In this document: one piece after another, positions 16,165-23,961 of the stretch | Layout of the letters: every line of letters begins with the position of its first letter | Position numbering within the stretch: position 1 is the stretch's first letter | Assembly (NCBI GenBank): GCA_029222685.1 | Contig: JARHVB010000061.1 | Span: 1-37,474, forward strand | Source of the DNA: Terripilifer ovatus | Lineage (GTDB): Bacteria; Pseudomonadota; Alphaproteobacteria; Rhizobiales; Beijerinckiaceae | Direction: 5' to 3' | Length of the DNA: 37,474 nt | The notes under the pieces: model-generated | Database searches by the model: none | The model's input: the letters and a program-made list of their open reading frames with translations, nothing else | Told to the model about the DNA's origin: nothing | Made by a program: the position numbers and the translations under genes

Positions 16165-17172
16165 ATGGGTAAATTATTGGGCGCTGTGGCAGGCGCGGCA
16201 TTGGCGCTTGGCGTTTCGGCATTGGCTGCCCACGCGCAGATCAAACTCAAGATTTCATCTCCCACCGTCAACGACTTGTCTGCCGAGTGGGCACGCGTTT
16301 TCGCCGCTGGCGTCGAAGCCAGGGCGCCGGGCAAAATCAAGGTTGAATTCTATCCGGCCGGACAGCTTGGCTCGATCCCGGCGACCGTCGAGGGCGTAGC
16401 GCTTGGCACGATTGAAATGGAAATCGTCGCTTCGGGCTTCTACGTGGGTCTCGAACCTCGCTTTCTCGTGTTCGACATGCCGGGATTGTTCGACGACCCG
16501 GAACACGCCCGCAAGGTTTTGTCCGATCCGGCTGCGCGCGCCGTGATCAGCCAGTTCGGCAAATCCAAAGGCGTCGAAGTCATCGCCGTCTTCGATCATT
16601 CGCCGCTTTATCTGCTGTCGCACAAGCCGGTGCGGACATTCGCTGATCTCAGCGGCTTGAAGATCCGCACGCCGGGCGGCGCGCCGCTGCATCTTGAACC
16701 GTTCAAGAAGGCCGGCGCCTCGCCGCTGTCGCTGCCGCTGGGCGAAGTCCTGCCGGCCATGCAGAACAAGACCATCGATGCCTTCATCGCCGGCCTCTCG
16801 GTGTTCACCAGCTTCAAATATTACGATGTCGCCAAAGCACTGACTGCAGTGCCGGCATCCGTCATTATTGCGCCGGTGCTGACCAATACGGCATTCTTGA
16901 AATCGCTCGGCCCGGATCTTGAGAAGATCGTCCGCGAAGAGGCCGTGAAGGCAGAGAATTCGATTGTCCCATGGGGCATCAAGGACAACGAGGCCGCCAT
17001 CGGCGTCTGGAAGAAGAACGGCGGCGAGGTGATCGACATGCCGCCTGCCGAGAACAAGAAATATATCGAGAACGTCGAAGCGATCATGCCCCCGATCTAT
17101 GCCGCCAACCCCAGCTTCAAGGGCGACTACGACGTGCTGCGTGCCGCTGCCGAAAAGGCACGCGCGAAGTAG
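16165..17172 (+). CDS. TRAP transporter periplasmic receptor (DctP family), first paralogue
   Basis: This 335-residue protein has a Sec signal peptide ending about AHA-Q at residue 24. It has the DctP fold pattern, with EFYPAGQLGSIPATVEGVALGTIEM at about 61-85 and the substrate-clamping Arg168 in LKIRTPGG, which normally contacts the carboxylate of the ligand. GGAGGGG precedes ATG 16165; the frame is open further upstream but without a leader-like sequence. It is followed after 170 bases by a second receptor that is about two-thirds identical by eye, and then by one dctQM pair. The ligand is a carboxylate by family knowledge, and lactate- or glycolate-like acids are suggested by the neighbouring lut and glc genes. 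Confidence 0.88.
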   Translation: MGKLLGAVAGAALALGVSALAAHAQIKLKISSPTVNDLSAEWARVFAAGVEARAPGKIKVEFYPAGQLGSIPATVEGVALGTIEMEIVASGFYVGLEPRFLVFDMPGLFDDPEHARKVLSDPAARAVISQFGKSKGVEVIAVFDHSPLYLLSHKPVRTFADLSGLKIRTPGGAPLHLEPFKKAGASPLSLPLGEVLPAMQNKTIDAFIAGLSVFTSFKYYDVAKALTAVPASVIIAPVLTNTAFLKSLGPDLEKIVREEAVKAENSIVPWGIKDNEAAIGVWKKNGGEVIDMPPAENKKYIENVEAIMPPIYAANPSFKGDYDVLRAAAEKARAK

Positions 17173-17342
17173 CGCCCGCCGGATGAGGCTGATGCTGATG
17201 AGGTATCGCAAGAACATTTTTGGCATCTGCCGGCAATCGGGTGGACGTGCCTAATGCTGGTTTGCGCGTCGTTCAGATGCGCAAGCATGCAGGGCGTGAC
17301 CGGAGGGGTGGCGCTCGGGCATCGTTCACAAGGGGGGATTTG

Positions 17343-18344
17343 ATGAAGTCGACCATCAAGGCGGCCGTATTGGCTTGCTCAACGCTGTTGCTGGCAGGCA
17401 TGGCGCAAGCCCAGATCAAAATGAAAATATCCTCAGCGACCGTCAACGACCCGACCCAGGAATGGGCCAGGGCGTTCACTGCCGGCGTCGACGCGCGGTC
17501 CGGCGGCAAGATCAAGGTCGAGTTCTATCCTGCCGGACAGCTCGGCCCCATCCCGGCAACCGTCGAAGGTACGGCGCTCGGAACCATCGAAATGGTCTCT
17601 GTCGCATCGGGTTTCTTTGTCGGTCTCGAACCGCGCTTTCTGGTGTTCGACGCCCCGGGCCTGTTCGAGGATTTCGATTTCAACGCGCGCCTGTTTGCCG
17701 ACCCCGCCATCCGCGCAAGACTTAGCGGCTTCGGCAAGAACAAGGGCGTCGAATCCATCGCTTTCATTACCGTGACGCCGGTCTATGTGCTGGCGCATAA
17801 GCCGATCCGGACGATTGCCGATCTGGCCGGACAGAAAATCAGGACACCGGGCGGAGCGCCGCTGCATCTCGAACCGCTCCGCAAGGCCGGCGCATCGCCG
17901 CTGTCGATGCCGCTCGGCGAAGTACTGCCGGCGATGCAGACCAAATCGATCGACGGTGTCATCGCCGGACTGTCGGCCTTCACCACCTTCAAGTTCTACG
18001 ATGTCGCCAAAGCGCTGACGGCGGTGCCAGGCACGGTGATCATCTCGCCGGTGCTCGTCAATTCAGCCTTCCTGAAGTCGCTCGGTCCCGATCTCGAAAA
18101 AATCGTGCGGGAGGAAGCGATAAAGGCCGAGCTCGCCAACGTGCCCTGGGCCAAACGCGAAATCGCCAACGGCCTCGACGTCTGGAAAAAGAACGGCGGC
18201 GAGATCATCGAGCTGAGCGCCGGGGAAAAGCAGAAATATCTCGATATCGTGGCGGGCGTCGTGCCGCAGGTTTTCGCGACCACGCCGGGATTCAAGGAGG
18301 ATTACGAGGCTATTGTCGCTGCCGGCAATCGCTTGCGCCAATAG
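17343..18344 (+). CDS. TRAP transporter periplasmic receptor (DctP family), second paralogue
   Basis: This 333-residue receptor has a signal peptide ending near MAQA-Q (residue 23-24). Arg167 in QKIRTPGG is the expected carboxylate-binding residue. It shares long stretches with the first receptor, including KIKVEFYPAGQLG, VGLEPRFLVFD and YDVAKALTAVP. The two differ most around 108-150, where this one has FEDFDFNARLFADP and ITVTPVYVL, a part that lines the ligand side of the domain. AAGGGGGG precedes the ATG. The pair looks like a tandem duplication giving two receptors of different specificity to one membrane component. The permease gene starts 81 bases downstream, after a hairpin. Confidence 0.88.
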   Translation: MKSTIKAAVLACSTLLLAGMAQAQIKMKISSATVNDPTQEWARAFTAGVDARSGGKIKVEFYPAGQLGPIPATVEGTALGTIEMVSVASGFFVGLEPRFLVFDAPGLFEDFDFNARLFADPAIRARLSGFGKNKGVESIAFITVTPVYVLAHKPIRTIADLAGQKIRTPGGAPLHLEPLRKAGASPLSMPLGEVLPAMQTKSIDGVIAGLSAFTTFKFYDVAKALTAVPGTVIISPVLVNSAFLKSLGPDLEKIVREEAIKAELANVPWAKREIANGLDVWKKNGGEIIELSAGEKQKYLDIVAGVVPQVFATTPGFKEDYEAIVAAGNRLRQ

Positions 18345-18365
18345 TCATCGGAATCAAGATTGTTG

Positions 18366-18403
18366 AGGAGGGAGACCAGGCTCTAAGCCTGTGCCTCTCT
18401 CCT
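18366..18403 (+). terminator. Intercistronic hairpin between receptor and permease genes
   Basis: AGGAGGGAGACCAGGCT pairs with the complementary AGCCTGTGCCTCTCTCCT around a CTA loop, with one mismatch and one bulge. No uridine run follows, so it is more likely an mRNA-stabilising or partial-termination hairpin. It would favour high receptor and low permease expression, as is usual in binding-protein transporter operons. Confidence 0.55.
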
Positions 18404-18425
18404 TCTGCAGGGACGGGATAAATAT

Positions 18426-18941
18426 ATGGTCAATCGGGTCGTCGGGTCGTTCATGCGCGGATTGGAGCTGATCCTCGGGGTCGCTCTCATCGCCATCGTC
18501 ATTCTCAACTTCGCCAATGTGGTCGGGCGCTACCTGTTCAACCACAGTCTGCTCGGCGCCGAAGAAGTGCAGGTCTATACGATGATCTGGATGGCTTTCC
18601 TGGGTGCCGGGATCGTCACCTGGCGTAACATGCATCTGCGCATGGACGCGATTGCCATCAACTTTCCCAAGCCGGTGCAGACCATCCTGCGCTGGGCCGA
18701 GGCGGTGCTGGCGATCGGCGTCGTCGGCTATGCGATCACGCAGTCATCCTGGTTCTACGTCAACCGCATCTTCACCTTCGGCTCAAAAAGCGATGTGGCG
18801 CACCTGCCGATGTGGATACCGCATTCCGCCGTGCTGATCGGGCTTGCGCTCGTCATCGTTATGCTGATCCTGCGCGCGGCCGGCTGGGGCGCCAAACCGA
18901 TCGAAGATCCTGAAGCCGCCGCGCTGGAGCAGCGCCAATGA
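18426..18941 (+). CDS. TRAP transporter small permease (DctQ)
   Basis: This 171-residue inner-membrane protein has four predicted helices (about 12-33, 48-66, 87-108 and 130-151). It has the family features NFANVVGRYLFNHSLLGAEEVQVY and WMAFLGAG, plus a charged end. DctQ supports the large DctM subunit and docks the receptor. A GGGACGGG stands about ten bases before the ATG. It overlaps the next gene by ATGA, which implies coupled translation. Its receptors are the two paralogues upstream. Confidence 0.9.
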   Translation: MVNRVVGSFMRGLELILGVALIAIVILNFANVVGRYLFNHSLLGAEEVQVYTMIWMAFLGAGIVTWRNMHLRMDAIAINFPKPVQTILRWAEAVLAIGVVGYAITQSSWFYVNRIFTFGSKSDVAHLPMWIPHSAVLIGLALVIVMLILRAAGWGAKPIEDPEAAALEQRQ

Positions 18942-20218
18942 CATGGGCTCTCGTCGTTGTGCCGTTGGTGCTGCTGCTCCTCGGCTTTCCGATCTTTCTC
19001 GTCCTGCTGACGGCCGCCACGGCCATGGTCGTCTTCGTGATGAACGTGCCGCCCGTCGTGCTGCATCAGAACATGTTCGGCACCATCAATCAGTTCGCGT
19101 TGCTGGCAGTGCCGTTCTTCATCTATGCCGGTGAGTTGATGGGGCGCGGCAGCGTCGCCCAGCGGCTTGTCGACTTCGTCCAGAGCGTCACCAGCCCGGT
19201 GCGCGGAAGCCTCGGCATCACCACGGTCGGCACGGCAACCATCTTCGGCGCCATCTCCGGCGTCAGCGCCGCCGCCGTGGCGACGATCGGCAAAGTCATG
19301 TATCCGGCGATGCGCAAGGCCGGCTATCCGGATCATTTCGCCGCCGGTCTCATCACCGCCGTCGGCGCCATCGACATCATCATTCCACCCAGCATTCCGA
19401 TGATCGTCTATGGTGCTGCGGCAGAAGAATCCGTGCCGCGCCTCTACGCCGCCGGCATCATTCCTGGCCTGCTGATTGCCGGCCTCCTCGCCGCTTATGT
19501 CATCTGGTATGCGCGCCGCCACGACATCGGCCGCAGCGAACCGTTTAACTGGTCGCGCTGCGTCAACGCCACCAGGCGCGGCCTGTGGGCGCTCGGCGCG
19601 CCGTTCATCATCCTCGGCGGCATCTATGGCGGCGTCTTCTCGCCCACCGAGGCGGCGGCCGTCGCCTGCATTTATGCGGGCCTCGTGACGCGCTTCGTCT
19701 TTCATGAACTCTCGGTGAAAGACATTGTCGAGGCGGCCTCGTCGACAGCGGTGTTCACTGCGCAGATTCTCATCATCCTCGCCTGTGCCGGCGTCTTCAG
19801 CTGGATCCTCACCGTCAACCAGGTTCCCGCGCAGATGGCGCAATGGCTGCAGCAATACAGCGTCGCGCCATGGATGTTCCTGCTGGCGATCAACGTGCTG
19901 CTGCTGGCGGTCGGCTGCTTTCTTGATCCGCTCTCGGCGATCCTGCTGCTGACGCCGCTGCTGGTGCCGATGGTCAAGGCGATCGGCATCGACACGGTTC
20001 ACTTCGGCATCGTGGTGACGGTCAACCTTGCCATCGGCTTGTTCCATCCACCGTTCGGCATCAACATCTTCGTGGCCCAATCGGTGCTCGGCATTCCGCT
20101 GAAGACGCTCTATCGCGGCATCATTCCGTTTCTGTTCGTCTATCTGCTGGCCTTGGGCATCATCACCTACATCCCCGAAGTATCGCTGTTCGGCGTGAAA
20201 CTGCTGATGGGGAAATAA
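18938..20218 (+). CDS. TRAP transporter large permease (DctM)
   Basis: This 426-residue integral membrane protein has about 12 hydrophobic segments and carries DctM landmarks. These are FFIYAGELMGRGSVAQRLVDF, the FGAISGVSAAAVATIG loop, GAIDIIIPPSIPMIVYG and NLAIGLFHPPFGINIFV. DctM is the transport channel that uses a sodium gradient. It is the last gene of the receptor-receptor-DctQ-DctM operon and overlaps dctQ by four bases. It converges with lutC across 62 bases that contain a strong stem. Confidence 0.92.
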   Translation: MTWALVVVPLVLLLLGFPIFLVLLTAATAMVVFVMNVPPVVLHQNMFGTINQFALLAVPFFIYAGELMGRGSVAQRLVDFVQSVTSPVRGSLGITTVGTATIFGAISGVSAAAVATIGKVMYPAMRKAGYPDHFAAGLITAVGAIDIIIPPSIPMIVYGAAAEESVPRLYAAGIIPGLLIAGLLAAYVIWYARRHDIGRSEPFNWSRCVNATRRGLWALGAPFIILGGIYGGVFSPTEAAAVACIYAGLVTRFVFHELSVKDIVEAASSTAVFTAQILIILACAGVFSWILTVNQVPAQMAQWLQQYSVAPWMFLLAINVLLLAVGCFLDPLSAILLLTPLLVPMVKAIGIDTVHFGIVVTVNLAIGLFHPPFGINIFVAQSVLGIPLKTLYRGIIPFLFVYLLALGIITYIPEVSLFGVKLLMGK

Positions 20219-20234
20219 GCACTCTGTTGCAACA

Positions 20235-20267
20235 TCATCCGACCCTTGCTCTGCAGGGGCCGGATGA
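20235..20267. terminator. Convergent-gap hairpin between dctM and lutC
   Basis: TCATCCG pairs with CGGATGA, and inner ACCC/GGGG bases extend the stem. It lies in the gap between two converging operons and could terminate both. No clear T-run is present on either side, so it is a weak factor-independent terminator at best. Confidence 0.5.
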
Positions 20268-20280
20268 GGCGGTGCGCATC

Positions 20281-20952
20281 CTACCCGACAATCACAATAT
20301 GCAGACGCCGCGGTCCATGGGCGCCGAGCAGCATCTTCTGCTCGATGTCGGCCGAGCGCGACGGGCCGGTGATCAGATTGACCGTGCGCGGCATCAGGCC
20401 CTTGCCGAAGCGCGTGCGCAACTCGCTCCAAACGTCTTCATAATTCGCGGCAATGGCGTCTGCGCGCAGCACGACGATGTGATTGTCCGGCAGGAAATTG
20501 AGCGTCGTCGGATTATCCGGTCCCGACACCAGCACCAAGGTGCCGGTTTCCGCCACGCCGGCCTCGGCATGGCTAACCGCATTGAGATCGTCACCGTTCG
20601 ACGGGCCTTTTGAAATCCCGATAGTCGTTGCATCCCAGGGCAGGGCGCCAAGCCGCGTGTCCTCGCCCATCCGCAATGTGGCAGGAAGGTTGTTCTCGCG
20701 CAGAAACCGCGCGATCTCGGCCGGAATATCGGCATCACCCGCGACCCGCGCCACGCTTGCCGCGACGCTTTCCGCCTGCGCCTGAAAGGTTGCTGCACGG
20801 GTCGGCACTGCGCCTTCGCCGCGCTGTGGCAGCACGCCGCGCGCCGCGGCAGCGATGCGCGCCTCGACGATCTGCCGGCGCGTCGTATCGGTTGCCGAGA
20901 CGCCGAGCGAGCGGCGGATGCCGGCCAGAATCTCGTCGCGCGCTTCGCTCAT
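20281..20952 (-). CDS. lutC: Lactate utilization protein C (LutC/YkgG)
   Basis: This 223-residue protein belongs to the LutC/YkgG (LUD) family, a subunit of the iron-sulfur L-lactate oxidation complex. Typical segments are the N-terminal MSEARDEILAGIRRSLG, GISKGPSNGDDLNAVSHAEAGVAETGTLVL at the domain core and the closing GPSRSADIEQKMLLGAHGPRRLHIVIV. The start ATG overlaps the lutB stop as ATGA, so the longer frame reading into lutB is a shadow. It is the last gene of the lutA-lysE-lutB-lutC order and converges with dctM. Confidence 0.92.
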   Translation of the reverse strand: MSEARDEILAGIRRSLGVSATDTTRRQIVEARIAAAARGVLPQRGEGAVPTRAATFQAQAESVAASVARVAGDADIPAEIARFLRENNLPATLRMGEDTRLGALPWDATTIGISKGPSNGDDLNAVSHAEAGVAETGTLVLVSGPDNPTTLNFLPDNHIVVLRADAIAANYEDVWSELRTRFGKGLMPRTVNLITGPSRSADIEQKMLLGAHGPRRLHIVIVG

Positions 20953-22379
20953 CGCGAGGCTCCGCGCTGGCGTTTGAACATCGCCTGAAAGGTTTGCCCC
21001 TGCGGCGCCGGCAGGTCGCGATATTTCGTCCAGCCGCCGGCGAACGGCATCCAAGCGAAGCGCCCCCTGGAGCGGCCGGCGAGGCCCATCAGGCCGATGC
21101 CGATGCGCGCCGACAGGGCATACAGTTTCGGCCGTTTGGCAAAAAAGGCCCAGACGGCAAGGCCGCTGCGTACGGTCGCCGGAGACAGGTGCCGTTCGAA
21201 CTCGCGCTCGCGCCAGTGCCGCATCAGTTTGGGCAGCGGAATGCGCACCGGGCAGACGCTTTCGCAGCGGCCGCAGAAGGTCGAGGCATTCGGCAGATGT
21301 CCGCCCTGGTCGACGCCGATGAGCGAGGGAGTCAGCACCGCGCCCATCGGGCCGGGATAGACCCAGCCGTAAGCATGTCCGCCGACCGCATGATAGACCG
21401 GGCAATGGTTCATGCAGGCGCCGCAGCGGATGCAGCGCAGCATGTCCTCGAAATCCGTGCCCAGCATGTTCGAGCGGCCGTTGTCGACCAGCACCACATG
21501 ATATTCTTCCGGGCCGTCGACATCGCCCGGCCGGCGCGGGCCGGTCGACAAGGTCGTATAGACCGACATGTCCTGTCCCGTCGCCGAGCGCGCCAAAACG
21601 CGCATGATGCCGGCGACATCTTCCAGGGTCGGCGCGATCTTTTCGATCGAGGCGACGACAACGTGCATCTTCGGCAAGGTCTGCGTCAGGTCACCATTGC
21701 CCTCGTTGGTGACGATGATCGACGTGCCGGTCTCCGCGACGAGAAAGTTCGCGCCGGTGATGCCGATGTCGGAGGCCAGGAACTTGGCGCGCAAGGTGGC
21801 GCGCGCTTCCGCCAGCAGCGATTCCGGCGCTTCGAGATCGCGGTCCTTCGGCAGCCAGGTATGGACCCTGCGGAAATCGCTTTCGATGTCTTCCTGGTTC
21901 AGATGCACCGCCGGCGCGATGATGTGCGAGGGCGCTTCGCCGCGAAGCTGGATGATATATTCGCCGAGATCGGTCTCGACCGCCTCGATGCCGGCGCGTT
22001 CCAGCGCGGCGTTGAGGCCGATCTCCTCCGACACCATCGATTTGCCCTTGGTGACGATCTTCGCGCCGCGCGCCTTGGCCAGATCGACGACGATGCGGCT
22101 GGCTTCTTCCGCCGTGCGGGCGAAATGCACGTGGCCGCCGGCCTCGGTCACCTTGCGTTCGTAGATTTCCAGATAAAGATCGAGATGCGCCAGCACATGG
22201 TCGCGCAGATCGCGCGCCTGGTCGCGCAGCGCCTCGAACTCGGGCAGGCGTGCGGCGGCCTGCGCACGGCGCTCGATGAAATTATGCCGGACATTGCCCA
22301 GAGCCTTCTGCAACTGGGTGTCCTGCAGGGCGCGATGAGCGTTGTCCTTGAATTGCGGTGACGTCGCGTGCGCGCTCAT
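20949..22379 (-). CDS. lutB: Lactate utilization iron-sulfur protein B (LutB/YkgF)
   Basis: This 476-residue protein has a LUD domain at about 70-290 followed by two [4Fe-4S] ferredoxin-like motifs: C316-x2-C319-x2-C322-x3-C326-P and C369-x2-C372-x3-C376-P. EGNGD and GITGANFLVAETGTS are family segments. It would pass electrons from lactate oxidation to the respiratory chain. A longer frame opens at 22421, but MSAHATS at 22379 fits the family and has AAGG about eleven bases upstream. It is followed by lutC with an ATGA overlap and preceded by the LysE-family gene after 16 bases. Confidence 0.93.
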   Translation of the reverse strand: MSAHATSPQFKDNAHRALQDTQLQKALGNVRHNFIERRAQAAARLPEFEALRDQARDLRDHVLAHLDLYLEIYERKVTEAGGHVHFARTAEEASRIVVDLAKARGAKIVTKGKSMVSEEIGLNAALERAGIEAVETDLGEYIIQLRGEAPSHIIAPAVHLNQEDIESDFRRVHTWLPKDRDLEAPESLLAEARATLRAKFLASDIGITGANFLVAETGTSIIVTNEGNGDLTQTLPKMHVVVASIEKIAPTLEDVAGIMRVLARSATGQDMSVYTTLSTGPRRPGDVDGPEEYHVVLVDNGRSNMLGTDFEDMLRCIRCGACMNHCPVYHAVGGHAYGWVYPGPMGAVLTPSLIGVDQGGHLPNASTFCGRCESVCPVRIPLPKLMRHWREREFERHLSPATVRSGLAVWAFFAKRPKLYALSARIGIGLMGLAGRSRGRFAWMPFAGGWTKYRDLPAPQGQTFQAMFKRQRGASR

Positions 22380-22395
22380 CTGTTCAGGCCTTTCG

Positions 22396-23013
22396 TCATC
22401 CCAGCACCAGCAGTTTGGCACCGAACAAAATCATCGTTAGTCCCGATACGAGATCGATCCAGCGGGTCTGCCCCGTCAGAACGCCGCGCACCGCGGGGCT
22501 GGAGATAGCTGTCGCGACGAATAGATACCACAGAAAACCCATCCCCGGCATGGCGACGATGACGATGGCGCGATGAGGCGCGCTCAACTCGAAGGCGCCC
22601 GCGGCCGCGAAGATGCTGGTATACCAGGCGATGGCTTTTGGATTGAGAAAATTGGTCATGAAGCCGGTGGTGAGGAGACCGGCCACAGAATTGACCGGAC
22701 CTGCGTCCGCCACGTCCTGGCTCGCGCTGCGGCGCGACACCATGCGCCAGCCGATCCAGCAAAGATAGCAGCCTCCGGTGATGCGCAATGCCTGTTCGAG
22801 CGCCGGCGCCGCCGCGATCAACTGCCCCATACCGGCAAGCCCGGCGCTGGCCCAGATCATGCCCGCCGGAAAAATGCCCATCGCGGCAATATAGGCGGCG
22901 CGCCGGTTGTGCATCGCCGTCTGCAGGATGAAGGCGGTGTTGGGGCCGGGTGTTGCGACGGCGAGGAAATGACCGGCGAGCAGAACCGCGATAATATGCC
23001 ATTCCCCGTTCAA
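22396..23013 (-). CDS. LysE/RhtB-family exporter within the lut operon
   Basis: This 205-residue membrane protein has six hydrophobic segments and the LysE/RhtB signature TPGPNTAF near residues 21-28. NFLNPKAIAWY lies in its middle part. The family exports amino acids or other small polar metabolites. The best start is TTG 23013, whose last bases form TTGA with the lutA stop. No in-frame ATG or GTG lies near, and starting later would cut the first helix. The alternative frames through this region are shadows. Being translationally coupled between lutA and lutB is unusual; the role may be release of a product or protection against overload. Substrate unknown. Confidence 0.82.
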   Translation of the reverse strand: MNGEWHIIAVLLAGHFLAVATPGPNTAFILQTAMHNRRAAYIAAMGIFPAGMIWASAGLAGMGQLIAAAPALEQALRITGGCYLCWIGWRMVSRRSASQDVADAGPVNSVAGLLTTGFMTNFLNPKAIAWYTSIFAAAGAFELSAPHRAIVIVAMPGMGFLWYLFVATAISSPAVRGVLTGQTRWIDLVSGLTMILFGAKLLVLG

Positions 23014-23789
23014 GAGTCGCGGTCTCTCGCTGCCCCGATGGCGGGCTCGTCGGTCATGCCGGCCAGAACTTCGGCTACATGCCGCACTTCGATGGTCTTG
23101 CCTTCGCGCGACAGTTTGCCGGCCATGTTCATCAGGCAGCCGAGATCGCCCGCGAGCAGGACCTCGGCGCCGCTGGCAACGATGTTTTCGGATTTCTTCT
23201 CGACGATCGCGCCGGAGATTTCGCCATATTTGACGGCGAACGTCCCGCCGAACCCGCAGCAGACGTCGTTCTCCTCCATCTCGACAAGTTCGAGACCGTG
23301 GATCGTCGCCAGCAGTTTGCGCGGCTGCGATTGCACGCCCAGTTCGCGCAGGCCCGAGCAGGAATCGTGATAGGTGACCCTGCGCGGAAACCGCGCGACC
23401 ACTTCCTCGACTTTCATCACATCGGTGAGGAAGCTCACCAGTTCGAATGTCCTGGCCGCCAGCGCCCGCGCCTTGGCGGCGAGGCCTGGATCGTCGTGGA
23501 ACAATTCCGGATAATGCCGCGAGATCATGCCGCCGCAGGAGCCAGACGGCGCGACCACATAGCGGCAGTCGCTGAACGCGTCGATCACCTGCAGGGCGAT
23601 ATCGCGCGTCGTCTGCCGGTCGCCCGAATTGAACGCCGGTTGTCCACAGCAGGTCTGCGCCGGTACGACGACCTCGCAACCCGCGTCTTCGAGCAGTTTC
23701 AGCGCCGCGAAGCCGATGCTCGGCCGCATGAGGTCGACGAGGCAGGTTACGAACAGGCCGACCTTGGGATTTTTGGGGCTTTCCGACAC
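23010..23789 (-). CDS. lutA: Lactate utilization protein A (LutA/YkgE)
   Basis: This 259-residue protein has two CCG domains typical of LutA, GlcF and heterodisulfide reductase subunits. Domain one carries TCCGQPAF with Cys47-Cys48, and domain two VCCGFGG with Cys177-Cys178. Other conserved cysteines are Cys85 (PSGSCGG) and Cys144 (HDSCSGL). These bind an iron-sulfur centre in the lactate oxidation complex. The GTG start at 23789 has only a weak GGA upstream. It is the first gene of the lut operon, divergent from glcD, with 172 bases between starts. Confidence 0.92.
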   Translation of the reverse strand: MSESPKNPKVGLFVTCLVDLMRPSIGFAALKLLEDAGCEVVVPAQTCCGQPAFNSGDRQTTRDIALQVIDAFSDCRYVVAPSGSCGGMISRHYPELFHDDPGLAAKARALAARTFELVSFLTDVMKVEEVVARFPRRVTYHDSCSGLRELGVQSQPRKLLATIHGLELVEMEENDVCCGFGGTFAVKYGEISGAIVEKKSENIVASGAEVLLAGDLGCLMNMAGKLSREGKTIEVRHVAEVLAGMTDEPAIGAARDRDS

Positions 23790-23827
23790 GTGTTCTGCGT
23801 CCAGTGTGAAAACAATTCTGCCGCGCA

Positions 23828-23882
23828 GTTAGCCCGCCCGGCTCGCAAGACGCAAGTTGACAAGGCAAGCTGAGGACAAGCC
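23828..23882. promoter_or_regulatory. Cluster of CAAG motifs in the lut/glc divergent region
   Basis: CAAG occurs five times in about 35 bases (within GCAAGACGCAAGTTGACAAGGCAAGC and GACAAG), some with TTGACA or TTGTCA embedded. It lies between the lutA and glcD promoters and could be a regulator-binding array. The density of a four-base motif could be chance. Confidence 0.25.
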
Positions 23883-23896
23883 ATTCATATTCGCCT

Positions 23897-23925
23897 TTGT
23901 CGCACGCACGGCAAAGCGCTACAAT
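23897..23925 (+). promoter_or_regulatory. Promoter of glcDEF
   Basis: TTGTCG at 23897-23902 and TACAAT at 23920-23925 are separated by exactly 17 bases and lie 37 bases before the glcD start. The -10 box matches the sigma-70 consensus at five of six positions. It is the best-looking promoter in the window. Confidence 0.5.
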
Positions 23926-23961
23926 GGCGCCGATCACCACAATCGGTTCTGGAGAACCAGC

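Noticed and set aside
18755..20431. 558-codon minus-strand frame opposite dctM
   Set aside because: Its composition (Asp, Glu, Arg, His) is typical of antisense to a membrane protein; dctM is unambiguous.
20628..22361. 577-codon plus-strand frame opposite lutB and lutC
   Set aside because: Both minus-strand genes have cysteine motifs and overlap as ATGA; this frame has nothing conserved.
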